Below are positions 35,554 to 43,929 of a stretch of 64,000 bases of DNA, one piece after another; position 1 is the first letter of the stretch, and each line of letters begins with the position of its first letter. Source of the stretch: Acidobacteriota bacterium (GTDB lineage: Bacteria > Acidobacteriota > Blastocatellia > UBA7656). The notes under the pieces were generated by a model that was given only the letters and a program-made list of their open reading frames with translations, was not told the DNA's origin and searched no databases. The stretch is from the NCBI GenBank assembly GCA_040754075.1, contig JBFMDH010000034.1, positions 1 through 64,000 of the forward strand, written 5' to 3'. The position numbers and the translations under genes are program-made.

Positions 35554-35684
35554 TTCCCAGCGGATTAAGCGGATACAGCGGATGAAGACGGATAATTTGA
35601 TTCAAGAGTTTACGACGATGACAGAGATTTATCCGTTTTAAAAAATCCGCGTTGATCCGCCGCATCCGCTTAATCCGCTGGGAA
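35554..35684. repeat. 21-bp perfect inverted repeat made of CGGATTAAG-type units
   Basis: Arms 35554-35574 and 35664-35684 are perfect reverse complements over 21 bp. The core is CAGCGGATTAAGCGGAT on the left, with further CGGAT/ATCCG units inside each arm (GCGGATGAAGACGGAT; ATCCGTTTT, GATCCGCCGCATCCG). The element lies in the 300-bp gap between two methyltransferase genes, with no gene inside. Similar units recur at 41521-41560. Confidence 0.75.
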
Positions 35685-35762
35685 GCCAACCTTAATGGGT
35701 TGCCCAATGATTTTCCATATCAACCCTTCTGATTTTTCGGTATCAACCCTTCAAGATGAAAA

Positions 35763-36776
35763 TTATTTATGCGAAATCAACACCTGTTGAAATGTCGGCG
35801 GCAATTGATGAAGCTCGGTCGAAGCGAATCCCGCATTGGCAAACATCTTTTCATATTCGGCAAAGGTGTAAGCATCGCCATTTGCGGTTGACGCCAGCAT
35901 CACCATCGCAAAGGTTGCCGGTTGCGGCGGACTGACGCGGTCTTCGTTAGGAACGAATTCAAAAGTCACGGCGCGACCGCTGGGCTTGAGCGCCGCATGA
36001 ACTTTTTTCATCAAGCCTTCGCAGGTCGGCACATCGAAGTGATGAAAGAAATTCGTCAGTAAAACCAGGTCATAGCCATCGCCAAATTCAACTTCAAACG
36101 CCGAACCGGGTTTGCAGGTCAAGCGGTCGGCAACGCCCATTTTTTCGGCATTTTCTTTGGCGACTGCCAACACCGCTTGCCAATCAACCGCGACGATTTC
36201 GGCATGGGGATTGGCTTGGGCGATGGCGATACCAAACATTCCATGACCGGCGGCAATGTCTAAAACTTTGCAACTCGCCATCGAGGCGGCATCAATCAAC
36301 TGCGCAATCAACTGCGCGGGCATCGCCATCATGCCGCCCATGCCGCGCGCAAAATCGACCCACACAGGATGGTTGTCTTCAACCGTGCCTTCGTCGCTTA
36401 TAACCGTGCCGCCTTTGCGAACCGTCGCGGCAATATCATCATAAGTCGACATCAGGGTTGGCGAGAGCAAAAAGCGTGACACCGCTCCCGCATAGGCTGG
36501 GGAATGGCGACTCAGATAAAACGCTGCATCAGGCGCTAAGGCGTAGGTCTGTCCTTCTTTGGTCAAAAAACCTTTGACCGTCAGGTAATCACAGAGCACG
36601 CGCATACCTTTCACTGAAGCGTGACATTTTTCTGCAAGCTGATCGGCGGTGTTTGCGCCTTCGGCAATCGCTGTAAAAACATCAAGTTCGATTGCGCCTT
36701 TCAATACGGCGGATTGTTGATAGGCGATGATGGTTTCAAAAATCCGTTCAGGGGTCGGGGGGTTGTTGGGTTGCAT
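35763..36776 (-). CDS. O-methyltransferase-like SAM-dependent methyltransferase
   Basis: The 337-residue protein has an N-terminal winged-helix dimerisation domain (AIELDVFTAIAEGANTADQL; CDYLTVKGFLTKEGQTYAL) typical of acetylserotonin/hydroxyneurosporene O-methyltransferases. A Rossmann domain follows with SAM motif VLDIAAGHGMFGIAIAQ (about residue 175), VAVDWQAVLAVAKENA and the active-site-region LLTNFFHHFDVPTCEGLMKK. It probably methylates a hydroxyl on a secondary metabolite, quinone or pigment. It is not clearly linked to neighbours. Start ATG at 36776 with GAGGAGAG upstream. Confidence 0.87.
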   Translation of the reverse strand: MQPNNPPTPERIFETIIAYQQSAVLKGAIELDVFTAIAEGANTADQLAEKCHASVKGMRVLCDYLTVKGFLTKEGQTYALAPDAAFYLSRHSPAYAGAVSRFLLSPTLMSTYDDIAATVRKGGTVISDEGTVEDNHPVWVDFARGMGGMMAMPAQLIAQLIDAASMASCKVLDIAAGHGMFGIAIAQANPHAEIVAVDWQAVLAVAKENAEKMGVADRLTCKPGSAFEVEFGDGYDLVLLTNFFHHFDVPTCEGLMKKVHAALKPSGRAVTFEFVPNEDRVSPPQPATFAMVMLASTANGDAYTFAEYEKMFANAGFASTELHQLPPTFQQVLISHK

Positions 36777-36859
36777 AAGACTCTCCTCGAAATAGAATTA
36801 AAAGAAGGGGTATTCTAGCAATAAGGAAAGTTTCTGGCGATTGATAAAACAGTTTTACA

Positions 36860-37318
36860 TTGTCAATTACTCTACTTTTAAGCAATTCATATACTGTTGG
36901 CAGGGCAAAGCGGGATACGATTCACGAGGCTGTGAAGAATGCGCTCATCAAAGACGGATGGACAATTACCGACGACCCGTATCGAATTGAATATGAAGAA
37001 GTCAAACTGTATGCTGATCTGGCGGCTGAAAGACCATTTGCGGCAGAACGCGCGGGTCAAAAAATCGTCGTTGAAGTCAAAAGCTTTCTCAACCTTTCGC
37101 CGATTCATGATTTTGAAATGGCGCTTGGGCAATATAATGTCTATCGTGAATTGTTGACGCTCGTGGCTCCTGAACGAAAACTTTATCTGGCTGTGAGTCA
37201 CCTGCTTGAAGATAATTTTTTAAGCGGCAAGGCAATCCAATTAATCATTCACCAACAGAAACTCTCTCTGGTACTGATCAATATCGCCGACGAGGAGATT
37301 AACAAATGGATAAGCTAG
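36860..37318 (+). CDS. xisH: XisH family protein
   Basis: The product matches XisH, named from the cyanobacterial fdxN-element excision controlling factors. The family core is AKRDTIHEAVKNALIKDGWT followed by DDPYRIEY, YADLAAERPFAAERAGQKIVVEVKSFL and FEMALGQYNVYRELL. The E...ERxGxxxxVEVKSF arrangement resembles an endonuclease-like fold. Homologues start MAKRD or similar; here the equivalent codon is AGG, so translation must begin at a TTG 15 codons upstream (36860) or the gene has lost its start. It overlaps xisI by 13 bp. Function outside cyanobacteria is unknown. Confidence 0.75.
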   Translation: MSITLLLSNSYTVGRAKRDTIHEAVKNALIKDGWTITDDPYRIEYEEVKLYADLAAERPFAAERAGQKIVVEVKSFLNLSPIHDFEMALGQYNVYRELLTLVAPERKLYLAVSHLLEDNFLSGKAIQLIIHQQKLSLVLINIADEEINKWIS

Positions 37319-37647
37319 TGAATTACCGGGAAATCATTAAACGCATCCTCAACGAGTATATCGAACTCGATAAACGACAACCGACAGCGGGTGTCGAGTA
37401 TCTGCTGATTGCCGATGATGAGCGGGGTCATTATATGTGGCTCAATTTAGGCTGGGCAGGTAATAAACGACTGAATGCCGAAACCGTATATGTTCGATTG
37501 CGTGACGGCAAGTTTTGGATAGAGACCGACTGGACAGAAAAGGGAATTGCTGCGGATTTGCTGGAGGCGGGAGTGCCAAAAGAGGATATTGTTTTAGCGT
37601 TTCAGCATCCCGATATGCGCCCCTTTACGGATTTTGCCGCTGCTTGA
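37306..37647 (+). CDS. xisI: XisI family protein
   Basis: The 113-residue protein has the XisI pattern: NYREIIKRILNEYIELDK, YLLIADDERGHYMWLNLGW, VYVRLRDGKFWIETDWTEKGIA, and the terminal LLEAGVPKEDIVLAFQHPDMRPFTDFA. It is always found with XisH. The pair overlaps by 13 bp and is surely co-translated. In heterocyst-forming cyanobacteria the pair affects fdxN element excision; elsewhere it travels as an orphan module, perhaps a defence or toxin-antitoxin-like unit. A terminator follows. Confidence 0.88.
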   Translation: MDKLVNYREIIKRILNEYIELDKRQPTAGVEYLLIADDERGHYMWLNLGWAGNKRLNAETVYVRLRDGKFWIETDWTEKGIAADLLEAGVPKEDIVLAFQHPDMRPFTDFAAA

Positions 37648-37670
37648 AAAGCGCATCAAAAGTATTATTC

Positions 37671-37711
37671 CCTGAGCCTGTCAAATATCAATTTGGCAGG
37701 CTCAGGTGTTT
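37671..37711. terminator. bidirectional hairpin terminator
   Basis: CCTGAGCCTGTCAAAT (37671-37686) pairs with ATTTGGCAGGCTCAGG (37691-37706), with one T-G pair and an ATCA loop. TGTTTTC follows on the plus strand and AGGGAATAAT on the other. It separates xisI from the convergent acyl-CoA dehydrogenase gene. Confidence 0.8.
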
Positions 37712-37714
37712 TCA

Positions 37715-38872
37715 TTAAGCCGATGCGCCTTCTTTAATCAAAGCGCGGCTGATGACGACGCGCTGGATTTGATTGGTGCCTTCGTAAATCTGAGTAATCT
37801 TGGCATCGCGCATATATTTTTCAATTGGATATTCACGCGAATAACCGTAACCGCCAAACAGTTGCACGGCGTTGGTGGTCACCTGCATGGCAACATCTGT
37901 GGCGAAAACTTTGGACATTGCCGCAAGTTTGCCGACATTCTTTGCGCCTGCATCAATCGCCCGCGCTGCTGTGTAAACCAGTTGGCGCGCGGCTTCGACC
38001 TGGGTTGCCATATCTGCGAGCATCCATTGAATGCCCTGGAATGATGAAACCGATTGCCCGAATTGCTGGCGCTCTTTGGTGTATTGCAAAGCCAAATTCA
38101 GAGCGCCCGCCGCAAGCCCTACAGCCTGTGCGGCAACAAACGGACGCGCTACGTCTAAAGCCTGCATGGCGTGTTTGAATCCTTGCCCTTCTTTGCCGCC
38201 TAAAATTTGCGATTCGTGAATCCGGCAATTTTTCATATGGGTTTCATTAACCGGAACGCAGCGAATGCCCATCAAATCTTCGCGTTTGCCAACTTCAAAC
38301 CCAGGGGTTTCGCGGTCTACGATAAAGCCTGTGACGCCGCGTGTGCCGCGTTCGGGACTGACGGTGCAAAACATTGTGAAGAGGTGCGCCGCGCCGCCAT
38401 TGGTCGTCCACTTTTTATCGCCGTTTAAAACATAGTGGTCGCCGTCTTTCACGGCTTGCGATTTCAAACTGCCGGCGTCAGAACCCGAAACTTTTTCCGA
38501 AAGCCCGAAAGCGATTAACTTTTTGCCCTTGGCGATGTCGGGCAGATATTGCTGTTTTTGTTCGTCGGTGCCGCCGACGATAATGGGAAATGAACCGAGG
38601 GCGTTGACGGCGTAAGAAACGCCGACGCCGCCACAGGCTTTTGATAGCTCTTCGACGACGATGCAGAGGTTCAATTCGCCACCGCCTTCGCCGCCGTATT
38701 CTTTAGGAATCCATACGCCCATGAGGTTCGCTTCTTTCAAGGCGTTGATGGCGCTCCACGGGTATTCGCCGGTGCGGTCGTGTTCGGCGGCAATCGGGCG
38801 GACGTACCTCTCGGCGATTTCTCTAGTTAAATTGCGGTAATGAATATTTTCTTTGGTCAGTAATTCATCCAT
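37715..38872 (-). CDS. acyl-CoA dehydrogenase
   Basis: This FAD enzyme catalyses alpha,beta-dehydrogenation of acyl-CoA thioesters, passing electrons to ETF. The 385-residue protein has the standard domain order. The N-terminal helical domain includes WIPKEYGGEGGGELNLCIVVEEL, the beta domain has AFGLSEKVSGSDAGSLKSQA with KKWTTNGGAA, and the C-terminal helices have RQQFGQSVSSFQGIQWMLADMA. The catalytic-base region is IYEGTNQIQRVVISR with Glu near residue 367. The sequence is of the short/branched-chain type. A terminator lies just downstream; it stands alone on this strand. Confidence 0.94.
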   Translation of the reverse strand: MDELLTKENIHYRNLTREIAERYVRPIAAEHDRTGEYPWSAINALKEANLMGVWIPKEYGGEGGGELNLCIVVEELSKACGGVGVSYAVNALGSFPIIVGGTDEQKQQYLPDIAKGKKLIAFGLSEKVSGSDAGSLKSQAVKDGDHYVLNGDKKWTTNGGAAHLFTMFCTVSPERGTRGVTGFIVDRETPGFEVGKREDLMGIRCVPVNETHMKNCRIHESQILGGKEGQGFKHAMQALDVARPFVAAQAVGLAAGALNLALQYTKERQQFGQSVSSFQGIQWMLADMATQVEAARQLVYTAARAIDAGAKNVGKLAAMSKVFATDVAMQVTTNAVQLFGGYGYSREYPIEKYMRDAKITQIYEGTNQIQRVVISRALIKEGASA

Positions 38873-39049
38873 GAATGTAGTCTCCTTTTATCAAAACGGG
38901 TTTACCAGGCAGGTTCGCAAAAACGAAACGAGCTTTGAAGGCGGATTGTATCTGTCGCGGAAAAGCTGAGTCAAACCTTTGCACTCAGCCCCAGCGGTTC
39001 GAGAAAGCAGGGACTACAAGTTCGTTGGTAATAGTTTGTCGGCATTGAT

Positions 39050-40237
39050 TTAGTTGTTGGATGAAACGGTTTTCATCATCGTTTCTTTAAGGCGCGTCAA
39101 AATACCTCTGAACATCGTTACTTGATTTGCCTTTGAATAATTTTGACTTTGCGCTTCAACATCTTTTTTGGCTGGTCCCATATTCATTAGGAGAGTATTT
39201 CTCGCGTTATAAAATCCGCTTTTGAACTCCTCGTACAACATACTGATGGTTGGTTCATCAAAAGCCGGGTATTGGGTTTTCAAAAATTCAATCGCTGTTG
39301 GCTTATCCATTGCTTCCTGCATCTGCCAGAGGTCGGCTTCCATTTTAATGAAAACATCGGGCAACTCTTCATCTGAAACCGCGAGCGCCTGTTCAATGAT
39401 TGGCAGAAGTTTTGCCGCTTGGATTTTATAGCCTTCATTCCTGGCAAGGTAGCGGCTGGCGGATTTAGCATCGCCTTCATAGGTGCCATCGTTGTACAAA
39501 ATCATTTTTATTGTCAGTCCGTATTTTTCGATGTTGGTTGAGGAAAACCTGTTTATCGCTTCGTAGGTCTCTCCCGGTTTTATATCACCTGCACCCAAGC
39601 CGTTACTTCCGCTCCGCATTTCAACAGCCGTAATCGTTTTATCCGAGACGTTTTTGATTGTGAAGCGATAACCGGCGACCGATTTTTCAACTTCGGTAAT
39701 TTCAATCGCATTTGAAGGATTGAAAATGCGCGGATATTCATCGCGCTTTAATACGACAGGGTTAAAGCTGATCGCTTTGATTTCAAAAGGCTCGATGCCG
39801 AATTGCAGCAACTCGGCAGGGCGTAAAAATTCGCCAATCGCAATAGAATACTCACCGACCATTTTCTCTTTTTTATTTTTCCACCACTGCGGTTCGGAAA
39901 GTTTATTGTAGATAACCGATAACCGAACGCGAATGACACCTGTTACCATTTCGGCTTGAACCTCAACAAGCGAGAAATCCTTTGCCGTTTCTGTGTTGAC
40001 GATAGCCAGCGCATCACGGGCAATGGAAAAATGTCCCACAATGCCTTTATAAACCGGTTCGGTTTGGCGCGAAGTAATCACTTCAAGCCCGACGGTCGGC
40101 GCAGGAAATAATTTTCTTCTTTCACTTGCCGGGGATTCCGTTTGCGGTTTTTGCGCAAACACGGAAGTAAACAACGCTAATAAAGCTAAACAGAAAAGGC
40201 ACCACTGCCTTAACGAAAAAGGCTTTTGGTTAAACAT
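39050..40237 (-). CDS. predicted exported protein, function unknown
   Basis: The 395-residue product has a signal peptide (WCLFCLALLALFTSVFAQ). Most of it appears beta-rich (GYRFTIKNVSDKTITAVEMRS, an Ig-like FTIKN strand), and a helical C-terminal third follows (LLPIIEQALAVSDEELPDVF, LKTQYPAFDEPTISMLYEEF). I do not recognise a family. It lies 24 bp downstream of a predicted secreted zincin on the same strand, so the two may be an operon. The start at 40237 has AGGTTGT upstream, a weak site. Confidence 0.65.
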   Translation of the reverse strand: MFNQKPFSLRQWCLFCLALLALFTSVFAQKPQTESPASERRKLFPAPTVGLEVITSRQTEPVYKGIVGHFSIARDALAIVNTETAKDFSLVEVQAEMVTGVIRVRLSVIYNKLSEPQWWKNKKEKMVGEYSIAIGEFLRPAELLQFGIEPFEIKAISFNPVVLKRDEYPRIFNPSNAIEITEVEKSVAGYRFTIKNVSDKTITAVEMRSGSNGLGAGDIKPGETYEAINRFSSTNIEKYGLTIKMILYNDGTYEGDAKSASRYLARNEGYKIQAAKLLPIIEQALAVSDEELPDVFIKMEADLWQMQEAMDKPTAIEFLKTQYPAFDEPTISMLYEEFKSGFYNARNTLLMNMGPAKKDVEAQSQNYSKANQVTMFRGILTRLKETMMKTVSSNN

Positions 40238-40261
40238 ACAACCTCCGCAAAAGGTGAGTAT

Positions 40262-41296
40262 TCAGTTAGCCGTTTCGATGAGCAGCACGCGCTCGGCGGC
40301 GATGGCGGCGAGTTGCTCTTCGACATGTTCGCGCAGTTGCGTGGGTGGCATGCGAACAATCTGGTCGAGTGTATACATTGCCATGATGCGTTGCACGACT
40401 TCATAACCTAACAGATAGCCGCCGCGTTTGGGCACCTCTGTTGGCGCAGCATCGGTAAACCATTGTTCATATTTGTCGGGCGTGGCTTCAGCTTTAATTA
40501 ATTCCAAAAATTTGCGGGCACTGGCGGCGAGTTCTTCGCGCTGCGATTCAAATTGCTTATCGGTGAAATGCAAGTACAGCGTCGGCGGCATCGCCGGATA
40601 GACGGTTTCGGCTCCGGCAACCGCGAGACCCTCGACAATCAAAGGGATGTGCGCGGTGCGCACCTGTGCCAGCGTCGGTTGATTGAGCAGGTAATTGAAA
40701 TGATAGAGGTGAAAAAATTCATGTGTGAAAGCAATCTGCAATTGCTCGATGTTGTATTCGGTCAGCACTTCTGCGCCTAAACAGAGGGTGTCGGGTACGC
40801 CATTTTCGTTGCCCACAGGACGCACCGAACCATCGAACAGGAAAAAACTGAGACCGATGAAAATATCCTGTCGTTGATGATAAAACGGGAAGCGCGATTT
40901 GAAGTTATAAATCGCGATGCGCAGTTCTTCTTCGGCAATCTTGTTGAATTCGCGCAAACGATTAATGCGCGACGGCACCCGAATCAGAAATTGATGAAGC
41001 ATTACGAGGCGTTCGGGCGGCGTGGCGTTTTGATAAATGGCGCGGTCGAAATATTCCTGATGCTTGCTCTCTACCAATCGTTTCCAGAGTTTGTACTGGC
41101 GGCTCATTTTTTTGCCGCGCGCCTGTTCCCAGAAATTGAGAAAGTCATCAACCACATTGACGATTTTGTGCCCGTCAAACAAAGCGTCGAAATGCTCTTG
41201 CGAAGATGAGTCGTCCGAACGCGGCGCAGCCGTTGTGCTGACGGCAAATAGCAGGAGTGCAGCAAGCAGGACTAAAGTTTTTTTGAAGCTCAACAT
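40262..41296 (-). CDS. predicted secreted zincin-type metallopeptidase
   Basis: The 344-residue product has a signal peptide (LSFKKTLVLLAALLLFAVSTTAA). Its zinc motif THEFFHLYHFN (about residue 195) has an HExxH core within QLQIAFTHEFFHLYHF. A later Glu/aromatic segment (LIVEGLAVAGAETVYP) may provide the third ligand, as in DUF2268-like gluzincins. I recognise the motif but not the family. The start at 41296 (MLSFKK) has GGGAGC upstream; an alternative start adds six residues. It probably acts in the periplasm or outside the cell. Confidence 0.65.
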   Translation of the reverse strand: MLSFKKTLVLLAALLLFAVSTTAAPRSDDSSSQEHFDALFDGHKIVNVVDDFLNFWEQARGKKMSRQYKLWKRLVESKHQEYFDRAIYQNATPPERLVMLHQFLIRVPSRINRLREFNKIAEEELRIAIYNFKSRFPFYHQRQDIFIGLSFFLFDGSVRPVGNENGVPDTLCLGAEVLTEYNIEQLQIAFTHEFFHLYHFNYLLNQPTLAQVRTAHIPLIVEGLAVAGAETVYPAMPPTLYLHFTDKQFESQREELAASARKFLELIKAEATPDKYEQWFTDAAPTEVPKRGGYLLGYEVVQRIMAMYTLDQIVRMPPTQLREHVEEQLAAIAAERVLLIETAN

Positions 41297-41645
41297 TTTA
41301 AGCTCCCGGTGCAAAGAAATTCGGCTCTATCGGACGCTTGGCTACCCGAAATTAAGGGTGCACATACTTTAATTGAATTTCTGCAAAACACCAACCATTA
41401 ACCGAAAAATAATTTGCAACAAATTGTAAACGATTCAGGAAAGTTCCATCTTCCAATTCAATGCTGATTATTTGAAAGGGAAAAACTTCTCGTCGGATTG
41501 AGCAGGTCGGGCGGTTTGAAGGCATCCGATGAATCCGCTTCATCCGCCGAATCCCAAGATAAATTATTCCTCGCGCAAGGGGACGATTAAAAATTGTGTT
41601 GAAAAATGAACCCGAAAAGACGAACGGCGAAAATCAGCATCGCGC

Positions 41646-41675
41646 TTGACAACTTCGCGCTCGATTGCCGATAAT
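41646..41675 (+). promoter_or_regulatory. sigma-70-type promoter of the pheA-aroF operon
   Basis: TTGACA (41646-41651) and GATAAT (41670-41675) are separated by 18 bp, close to the sigma-70 consensus. Transcription would begin near 41682, about 30 nt before the leader peptide start. The 330 bp before it (41315-41645) hold no gene; they contain some CGGATG/CATCCG repeat units near 41520. Confidence 0.75.
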
Positions 41676-41714
41676 GCCGCCTGACTTTGTAATGCGCAAA
41701 GTCAAATCAGGTTT

Positions 41715-41828
41715 ATGAATCACCATCATTCAAAATTCACTTCCCACTCCAACACGCAGGGCGCGTGGCGTTACTTTTACTTTAGCTTTTTTAGCATCGC
41801 CAGAGGAGCGGGGAACGCGATGGTGTAA
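41715..41828 (+). CDS. pheL: Phe/Tyr leader peptide of attenuator
   Basis: This 37-codon frame reads MNHHHSKF, then continues to a run W-R-Y-F-Y-F-S-F-F (codons 18-26) and ends at TAA (41826-41828). Four of the nine run residues are Phe, all TTT, with two Tyr and one Trp. It follows a promoter and precedes an alternative antiterminator/terminator pair and pheA. Shortage of charged tRNA-Phe (or Tyr/Trp) would stall ribosomes in the run and favour antitermination. The gene is too short to show up by usual gene calling. The ribosome-binding site is weak (CAGGTTT). Confidence 0.75.
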   Translation: MNHHHSKFTSHSNTQGAWRYFYFSFFSIARGAGNAMV

Positions 41829-41897
41829 ACCGATAAACATCGCAAAGGTTTTTAAAAGCCCGCTCCTTCAAACGAAGGCAGCGGGCTTTTAAATTTT
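41804..41897 (+). terminator. transcription attenuator (antiterminator and terminator) before pheA
   Basis: The terminator stem is AAAAGCCCGCT (41854-41864) with AGCGGGCTTTT (41880-41890), topped by CCTTC/GAAGG with an AAAC loop and followed by AAATTTTT. Its 5' arm CCCGCTCCT (41859-41867) is also perfectly complementary to AGGAGCGGG (41804-41812) at the end of the leader peptide frame, giving the competing antiterminator. A CATCGC/GCGATG helix around the latter could act as the protector that lets the terminator form. Confidence 0.8.
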
Positions 41898-41915
41898 TCA
41901 GGACGAATATTTTTC

Positions 41916-42779
41916 ATGACCACAGATCAGACAACCTCAACCAAAGTCGCCTATCAGGGCGAACGCGGCGCGTTCAGTGAAGCGGCAGCCAAACGACTGC
42001 TCGGCGCAACCATTCAAAGTGTTCCCTGCCATTCGTTCGACGAAATGTTTTCGGCGGTTGCCACCGATGCGGTTGACGCGGCGCTTGCGCCCATCGAAAA
42101 CAGTCTCGCCGGTTCGATTCATAAAAATTACGATTTACTCGAAGAACACAATTTTGAAATCATCGGTGAAATCAATCTGCGCATTGTTCATAACTTGATT
42201 GCGCCGCCCAAGGTGACGCTTGGTGAGGTGCGGCGCATTTATTCGCATCCGGTGGCGCTCGCGCAGTGCGAAAAATTTTTACGCGCTCACCCGCAGATTG
42301 AAGCGATTTCGGCGCACGACACCGCCGGAAGCGTTCGATTGATGATGGAGGGCGGACGCGCGGACGAAGCGGCGATTGCCGGAACCATGGCTGCCCAAGC
42401 TTATGGCGCAAATATTATCGCCGAAGGCATCGAAGACAACCCGCAAAATTTCACACGCTTTTTACTGCTTACCAAACCCGAACGCGCCAGCGACATTCAC
42501 CCCCAGGCGACCAGCGATACGCGAAAAACTTCGATTATCTTTCGCGTGGCTAATATTCCGGGTTCGCTCTTTCGCGCCATGGCGGCGTTCGCGTTGCGGG
42601 ATATTGATTTGACCAAACTCGAATCGCGACCGATTGAAGGTCGCCCGTGGGAATACACCTTTTATCTGGATTTGATAGGCGATAAAACCGATTTGAATGT
42701 CCAACGCGCTTTATCGCACTTATCGGAGATGACCGAAAGCTACCGTGTGCTGGGGTCATATTATCGCAGCAAAGACTAA
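41916..42779 (+). CDS. pheA: prephenate dehydratase
   Basis: PheA converts prephenate to phenylpyruvate in phenylalanine biosynthesis. The 287-residue monofunctional form has the catalytic domain (KVAYQGERGAFSEAAAKRLL, LAPIENSLAGSIHKNYDLL, YSHPVALAQCEKFL, NFTRFLLL) and a C-terminal ACT domain (TSIIFRVANIPGSLFRAMAAF, LESRPIEGRPWEYTFYLDL) that binds phenylalanine for feedback control. There is no chorismate mutase domain. The gene is preceded by the attenuator and followed by a DAHP synthase gene, forming an aromatic amino acid operon. Confidence 0.95.
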   Translation: MTTDQTTSTKVAYQGERGAFSEAAAKRLLGATIQSVPCHSFDEMFSAVATDAVDAALAPIENSLAGSIHKNYDLLEEHNFEIIGEINLRIVHNLIAPPKVTLGEVRRIYSHPVALAQCEKFLRAHPQIEAISAHDTAGSVRLMMEGGRADEAAIAGTMAAQAYGANIIAEGIEDNPQNFTRFLLLTKPERASDIHPQATSDTRKTSIIFRVANIPGSLFRAMAAFALRDIDLTKLESRPIEGRPWEYTFYLDLIGDKTDLNVQRALSHLSEMTESYRVLGSYYRSKD

Positions 42780-42785
42780 ATTTTT

Positions 42786-42845
42786 CCTTGCGTCTTTGCG
42801 CCCGGTATTCAGCGCGTGATACCGCAAAGGCGCAAAGCCAAAAGG
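42786..42845 (+). repeat. long hairpin between pheA and aroF
   Basis: CCTTGCGTCTTTGCGCC (42786-42802) pairs with GGCGCAAAGCCAAAAGG (42829-42845) at 14 of 17 positions. An inner perfect stem CGGTAT (42803-42808) with ATACCG (42819-42824) extends it around a 10-nt loop. The right arm ends at the Shine-Dalgarno of aroF, so the hairpin could mask that site. It is made of GCGCAAAG/CTTTGCG units like other short-unit inverted repeats in the window. Confidence 0.65.
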
Positions 42846-42854
42846 AGCAAAACC

Positions 42855-43889
42855 ATGAGGAGAGAAGAAATGATTATCGCAATGAAGCCGGAAGCCACAG
42901 AAGCACAAATTCAGGAAGTTTGCCTGCAAATCGAACGGTACGGATACAAACCGCATTTGATTCGCGGCGAAGAGCGCGTCGTCATCGGCGCGGTCGGGCA
43001 CGGCGACAACAAAGACCACCTGCAAAGTCTGGTATCGGTGCCGGGGGTTGAAAACGTTGTGCCAATTCTGCAACCCTACAAACTGGTCAACCGTGAACTC
43101 AAAAAACAGAAGACCACGGTTCGCGTCGGCGATTTGGAAATCGGCAACCAACATTTGATTGTGATGGCTGGTCCCTGTTCGGTTGAAACCCGCGACCAGT
43201 TGCTGGAAACCGCGCACGCCGTCAAAGCCGCAGGCGCGCACATCTTGCGCGGCGGCGCATATAAACCGCGCACCTCGCCTTACGATTTTCAAGGGCTTGA
43301 AGAAGAAGGCTTGAAACTATTAGCCGAAGCGCGTGAACAGACGGGGCTGAAAGTCGTCACTGAAATCGTCACCACCGATGACACCGAACTGGTTGCCGAA
43401 TATTCCGATATTCTGCAAGTCGGGGCGCGCAATATGCAAAATTTCGCCTTGCTGAAACGACTGGGTAAAGTCGGTAAACCGGTGCTGCTGAAACGCGGCA
43501 TGAGTTCAACGATTAAAGAGTTGTTGCTTTCCGCCGAATACATCGCTTCGCACGGCAATGAACAAATCATGCTTTGTGAACGCGGCATTCGCACCTTTGA
43601 AACGGCGACCCGCAACACTCTGGATATTGCCGCGGTGCCGGTTTTGAATGAACTCAGTCACCTGCCGGTCATCGTTGACCCGTCGCATGCAACAGGCAAG
43701 CGCAGCCTGGTTAAAGCGATGGCGAAAGCCGGAATTGCCGCAGGCGCAGACGGCTTGATTATCGAAGTGCATCCGCGCCCGCAGGAAGCCTGGTCGGACG
43801 GCCCGCAATCGCTCACGCCTGCGGATTTCGCCCAGTTGATGAAAGAACTGCGCCCCTATGCGGAACTCGAATCGCGCAGTATGAATTAG
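42855..43889 (+). CDS. aroF: 3-deoxy-7-phosphoheptulonate synthase (DAHP synthase, type I beta)
   Basis: This enzyme condenses PEP and erythrose 4-phosphate, the entry step of the shikimate pathway. The roughly 344-residue protein has an N-terminal ferredoxin-like/ACT-type regulatory domain ([20 protein letters not shown]). A KDPGal/DAHPS barrel follows, with [53 protein letters not shown] and [13 protein letters not shown]. Both the ATG at 42855 (AAAAGGAGC upstream) and the ATG at 42870 (GAGGAGAG upstream) are good starts; homologues favour the second. It lies downstream of the pheA attenuator, so flux entry and the Phe branch are co-controlled. Confidence 0.94.
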   Translation: MRREEMIIAMKPEATEAQIQEVCLQIERYGYKPHLIRGEERVVIGAVGHGDNKDHLQSLVSVPGVENVVPILQPYKLVNRELKKQKTTVRVGDLEIGNQHLIVMAGPCSVETRDQLLETAHAVKAAGAHILRGGAYKPRTSPYDFQGLEEEGLKLLAEAREQTGLKVVTEIVTTDDTELVAEYSDILQVGARNMQNFALLKRLGKVGKPVLLKRGMSSTIKELLLSAEYIASHGNEQIMLCERGIRTFETATRNTLDIAAVPVLNELSHLPVIVDPSHATGKRSLVKAMAKAGIAAGADGLIIEVHPRPQEAWSDGPQSLTPADFAQLMKELRPYAELESRSMN

Positions 43890-43929
43890 CCGAAACTTGA
43901 TGATAGAATCGTCTGTGGAGGGACGGGCG

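Noticed and set aside
41315-41645. T-box or other riboswitch before pheA
   Set aside because: No T-box sequence (UGGN-type antiterminator motif) or known riboswitch pattern is visible, and the leader-peptide attenuator accounts for the control region.
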